Below, one piece after another: positions 1 to 8,983 of a DNA stretch of 64,000 nt (its first letter is position 1; the number at the start of each line of letters is the position of its first letter). The notes below the pieces were generated by a model. The model ran no database searches and was not told the origin of the DNA. It worked only from the letters and a program-made list of their open reading frames with translations. The position numbers were made by a program, and so were the translations under genes. Source of the stretch: Achromobacter insolitus (lineage in GTDB: Bacteria > Pseudomonadota > Gammaproteobacteria > Burkholderiales > Burkholderiaceae_B); contig NZ_NJIF01000002.1 of NCBI RefSeq assembly GCF_002209555.1, positions 372,001-436,000 on the forward strand, in the 5' to 3' direction.

Positions 1-1
1 T

Positions 2-433
2 ACATTGCGACAGTTGCAGGCTGCCCAGGCCCGCTACAAGGACGGGGTGGGCCAGGGGCGCTATGCGAGCCGCCTTGTCAGCCGTCCCGGACACCGGGAC
101 GGCCTGTATTGGCCAGAGGTGCCCGGCGCGCCGCAGCAGGCCTTCGGCCTGGATGCGCTGAGCATGGGGCCGGAAGTGCCGGTGGACGACGCCTACTACG
201 GCTATCGGTACAAGGTAATACCCGGCCCCGCGGGCGACTCTTACCGCATCGTCGCCTGGCCGGCCCGGTATGGGCAGACCGGCATTGATTCTTTTGTCGT
301 GGGGCCTGAAGGGGGCGTGCTGGAAGCCGACCTCGGACCCTCGTCCGCAGCGCGCGCAGCGGCGCTGCGGGAACGCGATATCAGTGCCGGAACCTGGACT
401 GACGCCGACGCGCAACCCGTTGGCAGTAAATGA
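2..433 (+). CDS. DUF2950 family protein, 3' part
   Basis: This is the C-terminal part of a gene whose start lies before the window; the frame is open from the first complete codon at position 2 to the TGA at 431-433. The visible 143 or so residues match the pattern I know for DUF2950 proteins: a Tyr/Gly-rich segment (PVDDAYYGYRYKVI) followed by a YRIVAWPARYG...GIDSFVV segment. DUF2950 proteins are usually secreted or envelope-associated and have no established function. The TTG at 5-7 is only an artefactual first codon. A hairpin at 463-492 follows and probably ends the transcript. Confidence 0.75.
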   Translation, partial: TLRQLQAAQARYKDGVGQGRYASRLVSRPGHRDGLYWPEVPGAPQQAFGLDALSMGPEVPVDDAYYGYRYKVIPGPAGDSYRIVAWPARYGQTGIDSFVVGPEGGVLEADLGPSSAARAAALRERDISAGTWTDADAQPVGSK

Positions 434-462
434 TTTTTCTGGTTTCTGAGGTGCAAGCCGTG

Positions 463-500
463 CACGCCTGTTGCTGGGTCGCAACAGGCGTGTCCGTTTG
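463..500 (+). terminator. Intrinsic terminator-like hairpin after the DUF2950 gene
   Basis: A perfect 12-bp inverted repeat (463-474 with 481-492) encloses a 6-nt loop. It is followed by a short, T-containing but not T-pure tail. It lies 30 bp after the stop codon of the DUF2950 gene and more than 100 bp before the next start, so it is best read as the end of the upstream transcript. Confidence 0.6.
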
Positions 501-606
501 TCGGCCGAGCATGGCGCGACGCGCTTTTGTCAGCCTGGTGTGCCTAAAATGGCGAGCACCGGGACCCTGCCCGATACCCCTTTGCCGGACCTAGAAATTG
601 AATCCC

Positions 607-1587
607 ATGCATTTTGTCCGCTACGCCTTGTTCGGCGTAGGGATGGCGCTGAGCGCCGCGGCGGCTTCGGCCCCGATTTTCGTCCTGAACTCCCTGGACG
701 CCAACGTCAGCATCGTTGATCCGAGCTCGTACAAGGAATTGCGGCGCGTGCCTACGGGCAAGGAACCGCATCACCTGTATCTCACGCCGGACGAGAAGTC
801 GCTCATGGTGGCCAACGCCACCAGCGATTCGATCACCCTGATGGACCCCAAGACCGGCGAAGTGCAACGCACGCTGACCGGCATCGTCGATCCCTACCAG
901 CTGCAGTTTTCGCCGGACATGAAGTGGTTCGTGACCGCGGCCAACCGCCTGGACCACATCGACATTTATGCCTGGCAGCCGCTGGAAAAGGGCTTTGACC
1001 TGAAGCTGGTCAAGCGCATTCCGGCCGGCAAGACGCCCAGCCACATCATGATCGACAAAACCAGCACCACGGCCTACGTCACGCTGCAGGATAGCGATCA
1101 GCTCATCGCCATTGACCTGGCGACGCAGACGCCGAAGTGGACCGTGTCGGTGGGCAAGACCCCGGCCGACGTATTCCTGACGCCCGATCAGAAGACTCTG
1201 CTGGTGGCGCTGACCGGCGATTCCTACGTCGAGGCCTACGACGTCAGCAACGGCCCGGCCAAGCTGGTGACGCGCATCAAGACCGCGGCGGGCGCCCATG
1301 CCTTCCGCGCGCAGGGCGACCACCGCCACCTGTTCGTCAGCAACCGTACCGCCAACTCTATCAGCCGCATCGATCTGCAAACCCTGGCCGTGACCGACAC
1401 CTTCGCGGTGCCGGGCGGCCCGGACTGCATGGACGTGCTGGCCGACGGCAAGACGCTGCTGGTCACCTCGCGCTGGGCCCGCAAGCTCACCGTGGTGGAC
1501 CTGGAGCAGAAGAAGGTGGTCAATCAGGTGCCGGTGGGCAAGTCTCCCCACGGCGTCTGGACCCTGAACCATGCTCCTACAAGGTAA
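607..1587 (+). CDS. YVTN-type beta-propeller repeat protein, exported
   Basis: A 326-residue protein with a signal peptide (about residues 1-21, small hydrophobic stretch ending in ASA). It is followed by repeated blades of the type 'V.NSLDANVSIVD', 'VANATSDSITLMD' and 'VSNRTANSISRID', each with a Gly-Lys/Thr-Pro turn (TGKEPH, AGKTPS, VGKTPA, VGKSPH). This is the YVTN/40-residue beta-propeller pattern, normally a periplasmic binding or redox-partner scaffold with no fixed enzymatic activity. The ATG at 607 is preferred over the TTG at 598 because it opens directly on the signal peptide. The gene overlaps the 5' end of the long frame of the next gene, so the two may be cotranscribed. The ligand is unknown. 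Confidence 0.8.
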   Translation: MHFVRYALFGVGMALSAAAASAPIFVLNSLDANVSIVDPSSYKELRRVPTGKEPHHLYLTPDEKSLMVANATSDSITLMDPKTGEVQRTLTGIVDPYQLQFSPDMKWFVTAANRLDHIDIYAWQPLEKGFDLKLVKRIPAGKTPSHIMIDKTSTTAYVTLQDSDQLIAIDLATQTPKWTVSVGKTPADVFLTPDQKTLLVALTGDSYVEAYDVSNGPAKLVTRIKTAAGAHAFRAQGDHRHLFVSNRTANSISRIDLQTLAVTDTFAVPGGPDCMDVLADGKTLLVTSRWARKLTVVDLEQKKVVNQVPVGKSPHGVWTLNHAPTR

Positions 1588-2503
1588 AGAGAAAGGGCCC
1601 CCACGCGGCGCACGCTTCGCGGGCTTGCTGCCCCCCAAGGGGGCTGTTTTGCCTTGGGGCGGCCCGGCGGCAAAACGGCCCCCACGCGGCGCATGCTTTG
1701 CGGGCTTGCTGCCCGGCAGGGCAAAACGCCTCCGCGCAGCGGTCGTGGTCGCGCTGGTTTTGCCCGCGATGGGCATGGCAGCGCCGGCGGTTTGCGATAA
1801 GCCGGTTTACCTGACTTTCGATACCGGCCACATGGGCGTGGCGCCGCTGGTTGCCGAGGTGTTGGCCCGCCGTCAGGTCAAGGTCACTTTTTTCCTGGCC
1901 AACGAACGCACCCTGACCGATGGATCCAGCCTGGACGACGTGTGGGCGCCGTGGTGGAAGGCGCGCGCGGCCGAGGGCCATGTCTTCGGCTCGCATACCT
2001 ACGACCACGTGTATTGGCAGGCCGATCTGCCCGGCGGCAAATTCCGCGTCAAGCCCAGCGCCGGCCCGGATGCGGGCAAGCGCGCCGAGTGGACGCCCGA
2101 GCAGTATTGCGCCGAAATCAAGCGCTCCGCCACCCGTTTCCACCAGATGACGGGCAAGAATATCCTGCCTATCTACCGCGCTCCGGGCGGCAAGACCTCG
2201 CCCGCCCTGCTCAAGGCCGCCAAAGCCTGCGGTTTCGAGCACGTGGGCTGGGCGCCTGCCGGCTTTCTGGGCGACGAGCTGCCCAGCGACAAGTACCCGA
2301 ACGCCCGCCTGCTGGACCAAGCCCTGCGCACCATCAAGCCCGGCGACATCCTGCTGGCCCACCTGGGCATCTGGTCGCGCCAGGATCCCTGGGCGCCGGC
2401 CGTGCTGGAACCGCTGATTGAAGGTTTGCAGCGCAAGGGCTATTGTTTTGCTACCTTGGACACGCACCCGTCCTACCGCGATTGGATCGCTACTCATCAC
2501 TGA
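1571..2503 (+). CDS. NodB-fold polysaccharide deacetylase family protein
   Basis: Carbohydrate esterase 4 (NodB-like) protein of up to 310 residues. Visible motifs are motif 1 as TFDTGH (82-87), motif 2 SHTYDH (141-146), the RAP arginine motif (203-205) and a late LAH motif (His264). In the family, motif 1 is TFDD, where the first Asp is the catalytic base and the second binds metal. Here the second Asp is Thr, so metal use may differ. The start is uncertain: from the ATG at 1571 the first 50 or so residues are encoded by a GC-rich dispersed repeat and look non-native. TTG at 1706 would give a short lead-in to the signal-like segment KRLRAAVVVALVLPAMGMAA. The mature domain is presumably exported. 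Confidence 0.8.
   Translation: MLLQGKEKGPPRGARFAGLLPPKGAVLPWGGPAAKRPPRGACFAGLLPGRAKRLRAAVVVALVLPAMGMAAPAVCDKPVYLTFDTGHMGVAPLVAEVLARRQVKVTFFLANERTLTDGSSLDDVWAPWWKARAAEGHVFGSHTYDHVYWQADLPGGKFRVKPSAGPDAGKRAEWTPEQYCAEIKRSATRFHQMTGKNILPIYRAPGGKTSPALLKAAKACGFEHVGWAPAGFLGDELPSDKYPNARLLDQALRTIKPGDILLAHLGIWSRQDPWAPAVLEPLIEGLQRKGYCFATLDTHPSYRDWIATHH
1597..1714 (+). repeat. Dispersed GC-rich repeat, one full unit plus a partial unit
   Basis: Unit 1 spans 1597-1667. It begins GCCCCCACGC, contains a C-run/G-run core (CCCCCCAAGGGGG) and ends CTTGGGGCGGCCC. A second, 3'-truncated unit at 1678-1714 repeats the first half almost exactly. The same element occurs inverted at 22301-22375 and 34973-35035. Here it falls between the propeller gene and the deacetylase and is read through as the nominal N-terminus of the latter. 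Confidence 0.85.
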
Positions 2504-2505
2504 TC

Positions 2506-3513
2506 ATGGATACGCTTAGTCAATTGTTCGGAGAGTGCCAGCAATGGCTCTTCGAAACGGCGATTCAGCCCGCGCTGTTCCACCTGGGCATGAGCAATTT
2601 CATCGAAGACGGCTACGACGCCACCATGTGGCTGCTGGTCGGCCTGCTGCAGATTGCGGTGCTGGTCCTGGTGTTCGGCCCCTTGCAGCGCCTGCGCCCC
2701 GTGGAACCCGTCACCGACCGTCGGCAGATCGGCATCGACGTGCTGTACACGCTGATCCATCGGCTTGGCGCTTTCCGTCTGCTGCTGTTCTTCACCATCG
2801 ACCCGCTGTGGGACAGCGTATTCGGACAATTGCACGTTTGGGGATTTGCGCCCTTCCAGCTGGACCAGTACTGGCCGGGCGTGACGGACAAGGCGTGGGT
2901 CAGCCTCATCATCTACCTGCTGCTCTTCGATGCGGTGGATTACTTCTACCATCGAGCCCAGCATCGTTTCGGCTGGCTCTGGGCGCTGCATGCCGTGCAC
3001 CACAGCCAGCGCCAGATGACCATCTGGAGCGACGACCGCAATCATCTGCTGGATGACATGCTGCGCGACGTGCTGGTGGTGTTCGTGTCGCAACTGGTGG
3101 GCGTGCCGCCAGCGCAGTTTGTCATGGTGGTGGCCATCACCCAGTTGGCGCAGAGTTTCTCGCACGCCAACCTGCGCCTGCATTTCGGCGCCATTGGCGA
3201 GCGCCTGCTGGTCAGCCCGCGCTTTCACCGGCACCACCATTCCATCGCCTACGATGCTTCCTCGCCGGGGCCTGTGGGCGGCTACAACTTCGGTGCGCTT
3301 TTCCCCATCTGGGACGTGCTTTTTCGCACCGCCCGGTTTGGCGTCGGCTATGGGCCCACGGGTATCCATGATCAGCAAGCGGAGCTCGGCGGGCGCGACT
3401 ATGGGCGGGGCTTCTGGGCCCAGCAGTGGCTCGGGCTCAAGCGCATGGTGGGGCGCGACCGCGAGCCGGCCGCCGTGTCCCCGGCGCCTCCGGCGTCCGC
3501 GGAACGCGCCTGA
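2506..3513 (+). CDS. Sterol desaturase / fatty acid hydroxylase superfamily membrane protein
   Basis: A 335-residue membrane protein with several hydrophobic segments (about 42-60, 130-145 and 195-215). It has the His clusters of the di-iron fatty acid hydroxylase family: HRAQH (149-153), HAVHH (162-166) and HRHHH (241-245). Members hydroxylate or desaturate lipid acyl chains or sterol-like substrates using O2. The substrate here cannot be read from the sequence. The ATG at 2506 follows the deacetylase stop directly and gives the typical start; a longer in-frame opening from 2443 would overlap the deacetylase and looks spurious. A bidirectional terminator follows. Confidence 0.82.
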   Translation: MDTLSQLFGECQQWLFETAIQPALFHLGMSNFIEDGYDATMWLLVGLLQIAVLVLVFGPLQRLRPVEPVTDRRQIGIDVLYTLIHRLGAFRLLLFFTIDPLWDSVFGQLHVWGFAPFQLDQYWPGVTDKAWVSLIIYLLLFDAVDYFYHRAQHRFGWLWALHAVHHSQRQMTIWSDDRNHLLDDMLRDVLVVFVSQLVGVPPAQFVMVVAITQLAQSFSHANLRLHFGAIGERLLVSPRFHRHHHSIAYDASSPGPVGGYNFGALFPIWDVLFRTARFGVGYGPTGIHDQQAELGGRDYGRGFWAQQWLGLKRMVGRDREPAAVSPAPPASAERA

Positions 3514-3530
3514 AGTCCGCTGCCACACAT

Positions 3531-3560
3531 AAAAAACGAGCCCGCAAGGGCTCGTTCTGC
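3531..3560. terminator. Bidirectional intrinsic terminator between convergent genes
   Basis: A 9-bp stem (AACGAGCCC at 3535-3543 with its complement at 3548-3556) has a GCAA tetraloop. An A-run precedes it on the plus strand, which is a T-run after the hairpin on the minus strand. It lies between the hydroxylase (plus) and the thioesterase (minus) and best serves the minus-strand gene. Confidence 0.8.
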
Positions 3561-3584
3561 TTGGAATGGTCCGTAAACCCGGCT

Positions 3585-4088
3585 TCAGGGCTGGGTATCG
3601 TGCGTGGTTTCCCGCTTGATCTCGCCATGCCGGCGTTCCATTTCCTGGCGCAGTTCCCGGCGTAGCCGGGCGGCTTCCATGCGTTGCTTTTCTTCCAGGT
3701 TGCGCGGTTCCAGCGGCGGCACGGCGGTTGGCGCACCCTGGTCATCCACCGCCACCATCGTGAAGTAGCAGCTGTTGGTATGGCGCACGAGCTTCTTGCG
3801 GATGTCCTCGGTGACGACCTTGATGCCGATTTCCATCGACGTGCGGCCGGTGTAATTGACGGCCGCAAGGAAGGTCACCAGCTCGCCGACATGGATGGGC
3901 TCACGGAACACCACCTGGTCGACCGACAAGGTGACCACATACTGGCCGGCATATCGGCTGGCACAGGCATATGCCACCTGGTCCAGGTACTTGAGGATGG
4001 TTCCGCCGTGTACGTTTCCCGAAAAATTCGCCATGTCTGGCGTCATCAGGATGGTCATCGACAATTGGTGGCTAAAGGCTTCGTCCAT
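3585..4088 (-). CDS. Acyl-CoA thioesterase (hotdog fold, YciA-like)
   Basis: A 167-residue single-hotdog protein. The segment NFSGNVHGGTILKYLDQVAYACA (about residues 22-44) is the hotdog signature of bacterial acyl-CoA thioesterases of the YciA/cytosolic long-chain type, with the Gly-Gly-containing helix start and the conserved Asp. A second strand segment around FREPIHVGELVTF is also typical. It hydrolyses acyl-CoA to free acid and CoA in the cytosol; chain-length preference cannot be read. The C-terminal 40 residues are charged and Arg/Glu-rich, probably helical. It is a single gene, ended by the terminator at 3531-3560. Confidence 0.85.
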   Translation of the reverse strand: MDEAFSHQLSMTILMTPDMANFSGNVHGGTILKYLDQVAYACASRYAGQYVVTLSVDQVVFREPIHVGELVTFLAAVNYTGRTSMEIGIKVVTEDIRKKLVRHTNSCYFTMVAVDDQGAPTAVPPLEPRNLEEKQRMEAARLRRELRQEMERRHGEIKRETTHDTQP

Positions 4089-4138
4089 GGCGGGCGTTCA
4101 ATCTTGGATAAAACACCTATGGTAGCGGGAGGCGCCCG

Positions 4139-5599
4139 TCATGGTTGCGTCTTTTCGGCGTCTTCGGGGATTTCTTCGGGTGGAGCGTCGCGCTGCAGCG
4201 CAGGCGGCGTCCATAGGCCGTCCAGCAACGCGGGCTTGGGCGCATAGACGCGCAGCAGCACGCTAATGGGCCCCGTGGCGGGCAGGGGCAGCCAGTTGGA
4301 CTGTTGCTCGGGGGCGGGCGGGGCGTGGCTGATGCGCAGGTCGAGCGAACCGTCGGCGTTGTATTGCAAGGGGTCGCGATCGCCGAGCGCGTACCGGTTG
4401 AGGGCGTTGGCAAACGGCATGCCCTGCGCGTCATAGGCCGCCAGCGACCACAGCGCCGCGGCGGGCGGCAACTGGTCGCTTTCGAAACGCAGCGTGTAGC
4501 CGTGGGCGGCATCCAATGGCGCGCCCTGGCTGTCCGCAGCCAGCAGCAGCACGCTCAGATCCTCGGGCAGGCCCGAACCCGGCTGCGCCTGCGCGGCCAG
4601 CGCGCGCCGCAGGTAAGAGTTGCCGTAAACGCCGATGCTGGCGGTTTCCTGGTGCCAGCCGTTCACGCTGCGCACCGTGCCGCCGGCAGCCGTGGTCATC
4701 CGCTCGCGCGCCGCGCGCAGGCCGCGGCGCAAGCCCTGCTTGACGGGGTGGCCCAGCTTGTCGAAGTCTAGCGGTTGGCCAGCGATCAGCCCGGCGTTGC
4801 GCAGCTTCGCGAGCACCGGCTGATCGGTGGGATGCGGCGGATTCTTGCGCAGCAGTTCGGCGGCGTACTCGAAAAAGGCGTCGGTCGGCATGGATTCGAC
4901 CTGTTCGCGAACTGGAATCTGCAGATTCAGGGAAGGGTCGGCCTTGACCCGCTGCGACTGCGCGGGCAGGTTCCATTGCGCCAGCGGCGTGAGGACGAAG
5001 CCATCCTGCAAGGCGTGGACGGCCGGATAGTCGGCGGGACCGTCGACCTGGATCAGGTTCTTTGCCCAGACATAGGCGGTTGGGGCATCGATACGGGCCA
5101 TGCCCGATGGCAGCACGCCGCTCCAGCCCGGCGGCACGATCACCGTATTGCCCTTGGCGGTGCCGGTACTGCGTTTGCCCAGCGTGGCGAACACATCGGT
5201 CCACATGTCCAACAGCGTCAGCGTGTATAGCCGGCCCTGGGTGTCCGGGACCGACAGCACCACCGGCCCGGACGTCAGGTCCAGCCAGCCGACGCTGCGC
5301 AGCATGTCGGGATTGGCCCAGGGGGTGGCGGCCTGAGGCTGCGGCAGCGCGCGTCCGTGCAGAAAGGCATTGGCCGGCGCGCCTTCGGCGCCTCGCGCTG
5401 GATGGATGAACTGGCGGCGGGTCAGGTCCATCGTGACCAGCGGATAGAAATACAGATAGCCTTCCATCGCCGCCTGGGAGGCCGCTTCGGTGGCGGCAGC
5501 GGCCGGGGTCGGGACGGGGGGCGTTGCGTGGGCGGGCACCGTCGGCGCCACCGCTGCGACGGCGGCGAAAGACAGGGCCAGGGCAACAAGGCGGCGCAT
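4139..5599 (-). CDS. DUF1254/DUF1214 domain protein, exported
   Basis: A 486-residue protein. A signal peptide runs over residues 1-26 (MRRLVALALSF...), followed by the DUF1254 region (YFYPLVTMDLTRRQF near residue 50, then VLSVPDTQGRLYTLTLLDMWTDVFATLG). The C-terminal DUF1214 region includes GYTLRFESDQLPPAAALWSLAAYD. Proteins with this pair are periplasmic and of unknown function. The start at 5599 is chosen over 5617 because an AGGAG (5605-5609 on the complement) sits 5 nt upstream of it. The gene is divergent from the formate dehydrogenase operon. Confidence 0.85.
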   Translation of the reverse strand: MRRLVALALSFAAVAAVAPTVPAHATPPVPTPAAAATEAASQAAMEGYLYFYPLVTMDLTRRQFIHPARGAEGAPANAFLHGRALPQPQAATPWANPDMLRSVGWLDLTSGPVVLSVPDTQGRLYTLTLLDMWTDVFATLGKRSTGTAKGNTVIVPPGWSGVLPSGMARIDAPTAYVWAKNLIQVDGPADYPAVHALQDGFVLTPLAQWNLPAQSQRVKADPSLNLQIPVREQVESMPTDAFFEYAAELLRKNPPHPTDQPVLAKLRNAGLIAGQPLDFDKLGHPVKQGLRRGLRAARERMTTAAGGTVRSVNGWHQETASIGVYGNSYLRRALAAQAQPGSGLPEDLSVLLLAADSQGAPLDAAHGYTLRFESDQLPPAAALWSLAAYDAQGMPFANALNRYALGDRDPLQYNADGSLDLRISHAPPAPEQQSNWLPLPATGPISVLLRVYAPKPALLDGLWTPPALQRDAPPEEIPEDAEKTQP

Positions 5600-5904
5600 C
5601 GGCGCTCCTACGGTCATGCGGAGAGTGGGTGGAAAGCTGGCGGCGGGGCGTCCCCGGATCGGGAGGGCGCCGGCAAGTCCAGGCAGCCGGGAATGGTAGC
5701 AGCCGCCAGATCATCCAAAATCTGTGAAAAAACCCGATTTAGCAGCCAATTTTCCGGCATAAGGACGATCTCTTTGGGGCCGGATGCCATGGCGCGCCCG
5801 CCGCGCAAAGCCTATACTCGGGAAAATGTCCTTGGGAACCGTAGGGCTTTTTCGCTCGCGGCGAGCCAATGGCTTTCTTCATTTCACCAGGAGAGGAGTG
5901 TTTC
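5600..5904. other. Intergenic region between DUF1254 gene and formate dehydrogenase operon
   Basis: No gene is seen in these 305 bp. The middle (about 5705-5765) is relatively A/T-rich. A TATACT at 5813-5818 is a possible -10 box for fdnG, but there is no convincing -35 at the right distance. The fdnG ribosome site (AGGAGAGGAG, about 5889-5898) closes the region. A formate-, redox- or Fnr-type site was not recognised. Confidence 0.4.
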
Positions 5905-8900
5905 ATGGTCAACATGAATCGCCGCCAGTTCTTCAAGGTGACCGGTGCGACGCTGGCAGGCTCCAGCCTGGCTTTGCTGGGGGCTGCCCCCGGCACGGCC
6001 ATGGCTGAAGTCCGCCAGTACAAGCTTGCGCGCATGACTGAAACGCGCAACACCTGTCCCTACTGTTCGGTCGCCTGTGGACTGCTGATGTACGGCTTGG
6101 GCGACGGCTCCAAGAACGCCCGTGCCAGCATCATGCACATCGAAGGCGACCCGGACCACCCCGTCAACCGCGGCACCCTCTGTCCGAAGGGCGCGGCCCT
6201 GATCGACTTCATCCACAGTCCCAACCGCCTCAAGTACCCGGAATACCGGGCGCCGGGTTCGGACAAGTGGGTACGGATGTCGTGGGACGACGCTCTGACC
6301 CGCATCACCAAGCTCATGAAGGCCGACCGCGACGCGAACTTCGTCGAGAAGACCGCGGACGGCAAGACCGTCAACCGGTGGCTGACCACCGGCATGCTGG
6401 CAGCCTCGGCGAGCAGCAACGAGGTCGGCTACATCACGCACAAGACTGTGCGCAGCATGGGGATATTGGCATTCGATAATCAAGCCCGTGTCTGACATGG
6501 CCCGACGGTGGCAGGTCTTGCCCCGACGTTTGGCCGTGGAGCGATGACGAACCATTGGGTCGACATCAAGAACGCGGACGTAGTGCTGATCATGGGTGGC
6601 AATGCCGCCGAGGCCCACCCTTGCGGGTTCAAATGGGTCACGGAAGCAAAAGCCCACAACAAGGCGAAGCTGATCGTCGTGGATCCGCGCTTCACGCGCT
6701 CGGCATCCGTGGCGGACTTCTACGCGCCCATACGTACCGGCACCGACATCATTTTCCTGGGTGGCGTCATCAAATACCTGCTGGATAAGGACAAGATCCA
6801 GCACGAGTACGTACGCAACTACACGGACTTTTCCTTCATCGTGCGCGAGGACTTCGCGTTCGACGCCGGCCTGTATTCAGGCTACGACGCCGAAAAGCGC
6901 ACCTACAACAAGGCGAGCTGGGATTACGAGCGCGGCGACGACGGCTACGTCAAGACGGACCCGACGCTTGCCCATCCGCGCACCGTCTACCAACTGCTGA
7001 AGAAGCACTACTCGCGCTACACCGAGGACATGGTCGAGCGCGTCTGCGGCACGCCCAAGGACAAGTTCCTGAAGGTGTGCGAAATGCTGGCCTCCACGGC
7101 CACGACCAACCGCGCCGCGACCATACTCTACGCGCTGGGCTGGACGCAGCACTCCATCGGTTCGCAGATCATCCGCACGGGCGCGATGGTGCAGCTGCTG
7201 CTGGGCAATATCGGCATCGCCGGCGGCGGCATGAACGCGCTGCGGGGCCACTCGAACATCCAGGGCCTGACCGACCTGGGCCTGATGTCGAACCTGCTGC
7301 CCGGCTACATGACCCTGCCCAACGAGCCTGAACAGGACTACGGCAAGTACATCGAGTCGCGCACGCTGAAGCCCTTGCGGCCCAACCAGCTGAGCTACTG
7401 GCAGAACTACAGCAAGTTCCACGTGAGCCTGATGAAGGCCTGGTGGGGCCAGTCCGCCACGGCCGAGAACAACTGGGCGTTCGACTACCTGCCCAAGCTG
7501 GACAAGCTCTACGACATGCTGCAGGTCTACGAGCTCATGAACCAGGGCAAGATGAACGGCTACATTGCCCAGGGCTTCAACCCGCTGGCGGCCGCGCCCA
7601 ACAAGGCCAAGCTGAACGCCGGTTTCGCCAAGCTGAAATTCCTGGTCATCATGGACCCCCTGGTCACCGAGACTTCCGAGTTCTGGCGCAACGCGGGCGA
7701 AGCCAACGATGTGGATCCGTCCAAGATCCAGACCGAAGTCTTCCGCCTGCCGACCACCTGTTTCGCCGAGGAAGACGGCACGCTGGTGAATTCCGGCCGC
7801 TGGCTGCAATGGCACTGGAAGGGCGCCGAGCCTCCGGGCGAAGCCAAGAGCGACATCGAGATCATGGCGCTGATCTTCACGCGCCTGCGCAAGATGTACC
7901 AGGACGAGGGCGGCAAGTATCCGGACCCCATCGTCAACCTGTCCTGGCCTTACGCCAACCCGCAGAATCCCACCGCGGAAGAGTTGGCCAAGGAATACAC
8001 GGGCCGCGCACTGGTGGAATTGACCGACCCCAAGGATCCTTCCAAGGTCACCCGCAAGGCCGGCGAGCAACTGGCCGGTTTCGCGGAACTGCGCGACGAC
8101 GGTTCCACCATCAGCGGCTGTTGGATCTTTGCCGGCGCCTGGGGCCCCGGCGGCAACCTGATGGCGCGGCGCGACAACAGCGACCCGACCGGCATCGGCC
8201 AGACCTTGAACTGGGCCTGGGCGTGGCCGGCCAATCGCCGCATCCTGTACAACCGCGCATCCTGCGACGTGGCGGGCAAGCCGTTCGATCCGCGCCGCAG
8301 CCTGATTTCGTGGAACGGCAAGTTCTGGACCGGCGCCGACATCCCTGACTTCAAGGGCGACGAGAATCCCGATGGCGGCATGGGGCCGTTCATCATGAAC
8401 CCCGAGGGCGTGGCGCGCTTTTTCGCGCGGGCGGGCATGGCCGAAGGGCCGTTCCCCGAGCACTACGAACCCTTCGAGACGCCGCTGGGCTACAACCCGC
8501 TGTATCCGAAGGCAAAGGGGGTCACCAGCAATCCGGCTGCGCGGGTCTTCAAGGACGACCTGGCCGCGATGGGCACGGTGGACAAGTTCCCCTACGTGGC
8601 CACGACCTACCGCCTGACAGAGCACTTCCACTACTGGACCAAGCACGTCCGCATCAACTCGATCCTCCAGCCGGAGCAGTTCGTGGAGATCGGCGAAGCG
8701 CTGGCCAAGGAATTGGGCATCGCCAATGGTTCGCGCGTGAAGGTGTCGTCCAACCGCGGCTACATCAAGGCGGTGGCGCTGGTCACCAAGCGCCTGCGCG
8801 CGCTGACCATCGAGGGCAAGACCGTGCACCACGTGGGCATCCCCATCCATTGGGGTTTCGTGGGCCTGGCCAAGCCCGGCTTCCTCACCAACACCCTGAC

Positions 8901-8973
8901 GCCGTTCGTGGGCGACGGGAATTCCCAGACGCCGGAATTCAAGTCGTTCCTGGTGCAGGTCGAGAAGGCCTAA
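5905..8973 (+). CDS. fdnG: Formate dehydrogenase major (alpha) subunit, selenocysteine-containing
   Basis: Catalytic molybdopterin subunit of a respiratory formate dehydrogenase (formate to CO2), about 1022 residues, as in FdnG/FdoG. It reads through an in-frame TGA at 6493-6495 as selenocysteine 197. The context FDNQARV-U-HGPT and the frame continuity on both sides match the Escherichia coli enzyme, where Sec is residue 196. A Tat signal (NRRQFFK, residues 5-11) sends it to the periplasm. A [4Fe-4S] motif ([11 protein letters not shown] ... GTLCPKG) precedes the Sec. The ATG at 5905 is chosen because a strong AGGAGAGGAG lies 6 nt upstream. A standard gene caller would split it into 5869-6495 and 6508-8973. 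fdnH follows 10 bp downstream. Confidence 0.96.
6493..6528 (+). promoter_or_regulatory. Bacterial SECIS element in fdnG with the UGA(Sec) codon
   Basis: Directly after the UGA (6493-6495) the coding sequence forms a hairpin. Its 4-bp apical stem is GGCA (6510-6513) with TGCC (6519-6522), and it closes the loop GGTCT (6514-6518), the bulged-U/GGU loop bound by SelB in bacterial fdn/fdh SECIS elements. A lower stem (about 6503-6508 with 6523-6528) has one mismatch and a bulge. The 18-nt spacing from UGA to the loop is as expected. Confidence 0.88.
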
Positions 8974-8983
8974 GGAGACCGAC

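Noticed and set aside
6508..8973. Separate ORF beginning at a GTG after a UGA in the formate dehydrogenase region
   Set aside because: It is in the same frame as 5905-6495. The stop between them is the selenocysteine codon, supported by the SECIS hairpin and the sel genes, so it is one CDS and not two genes or a pseudogene.
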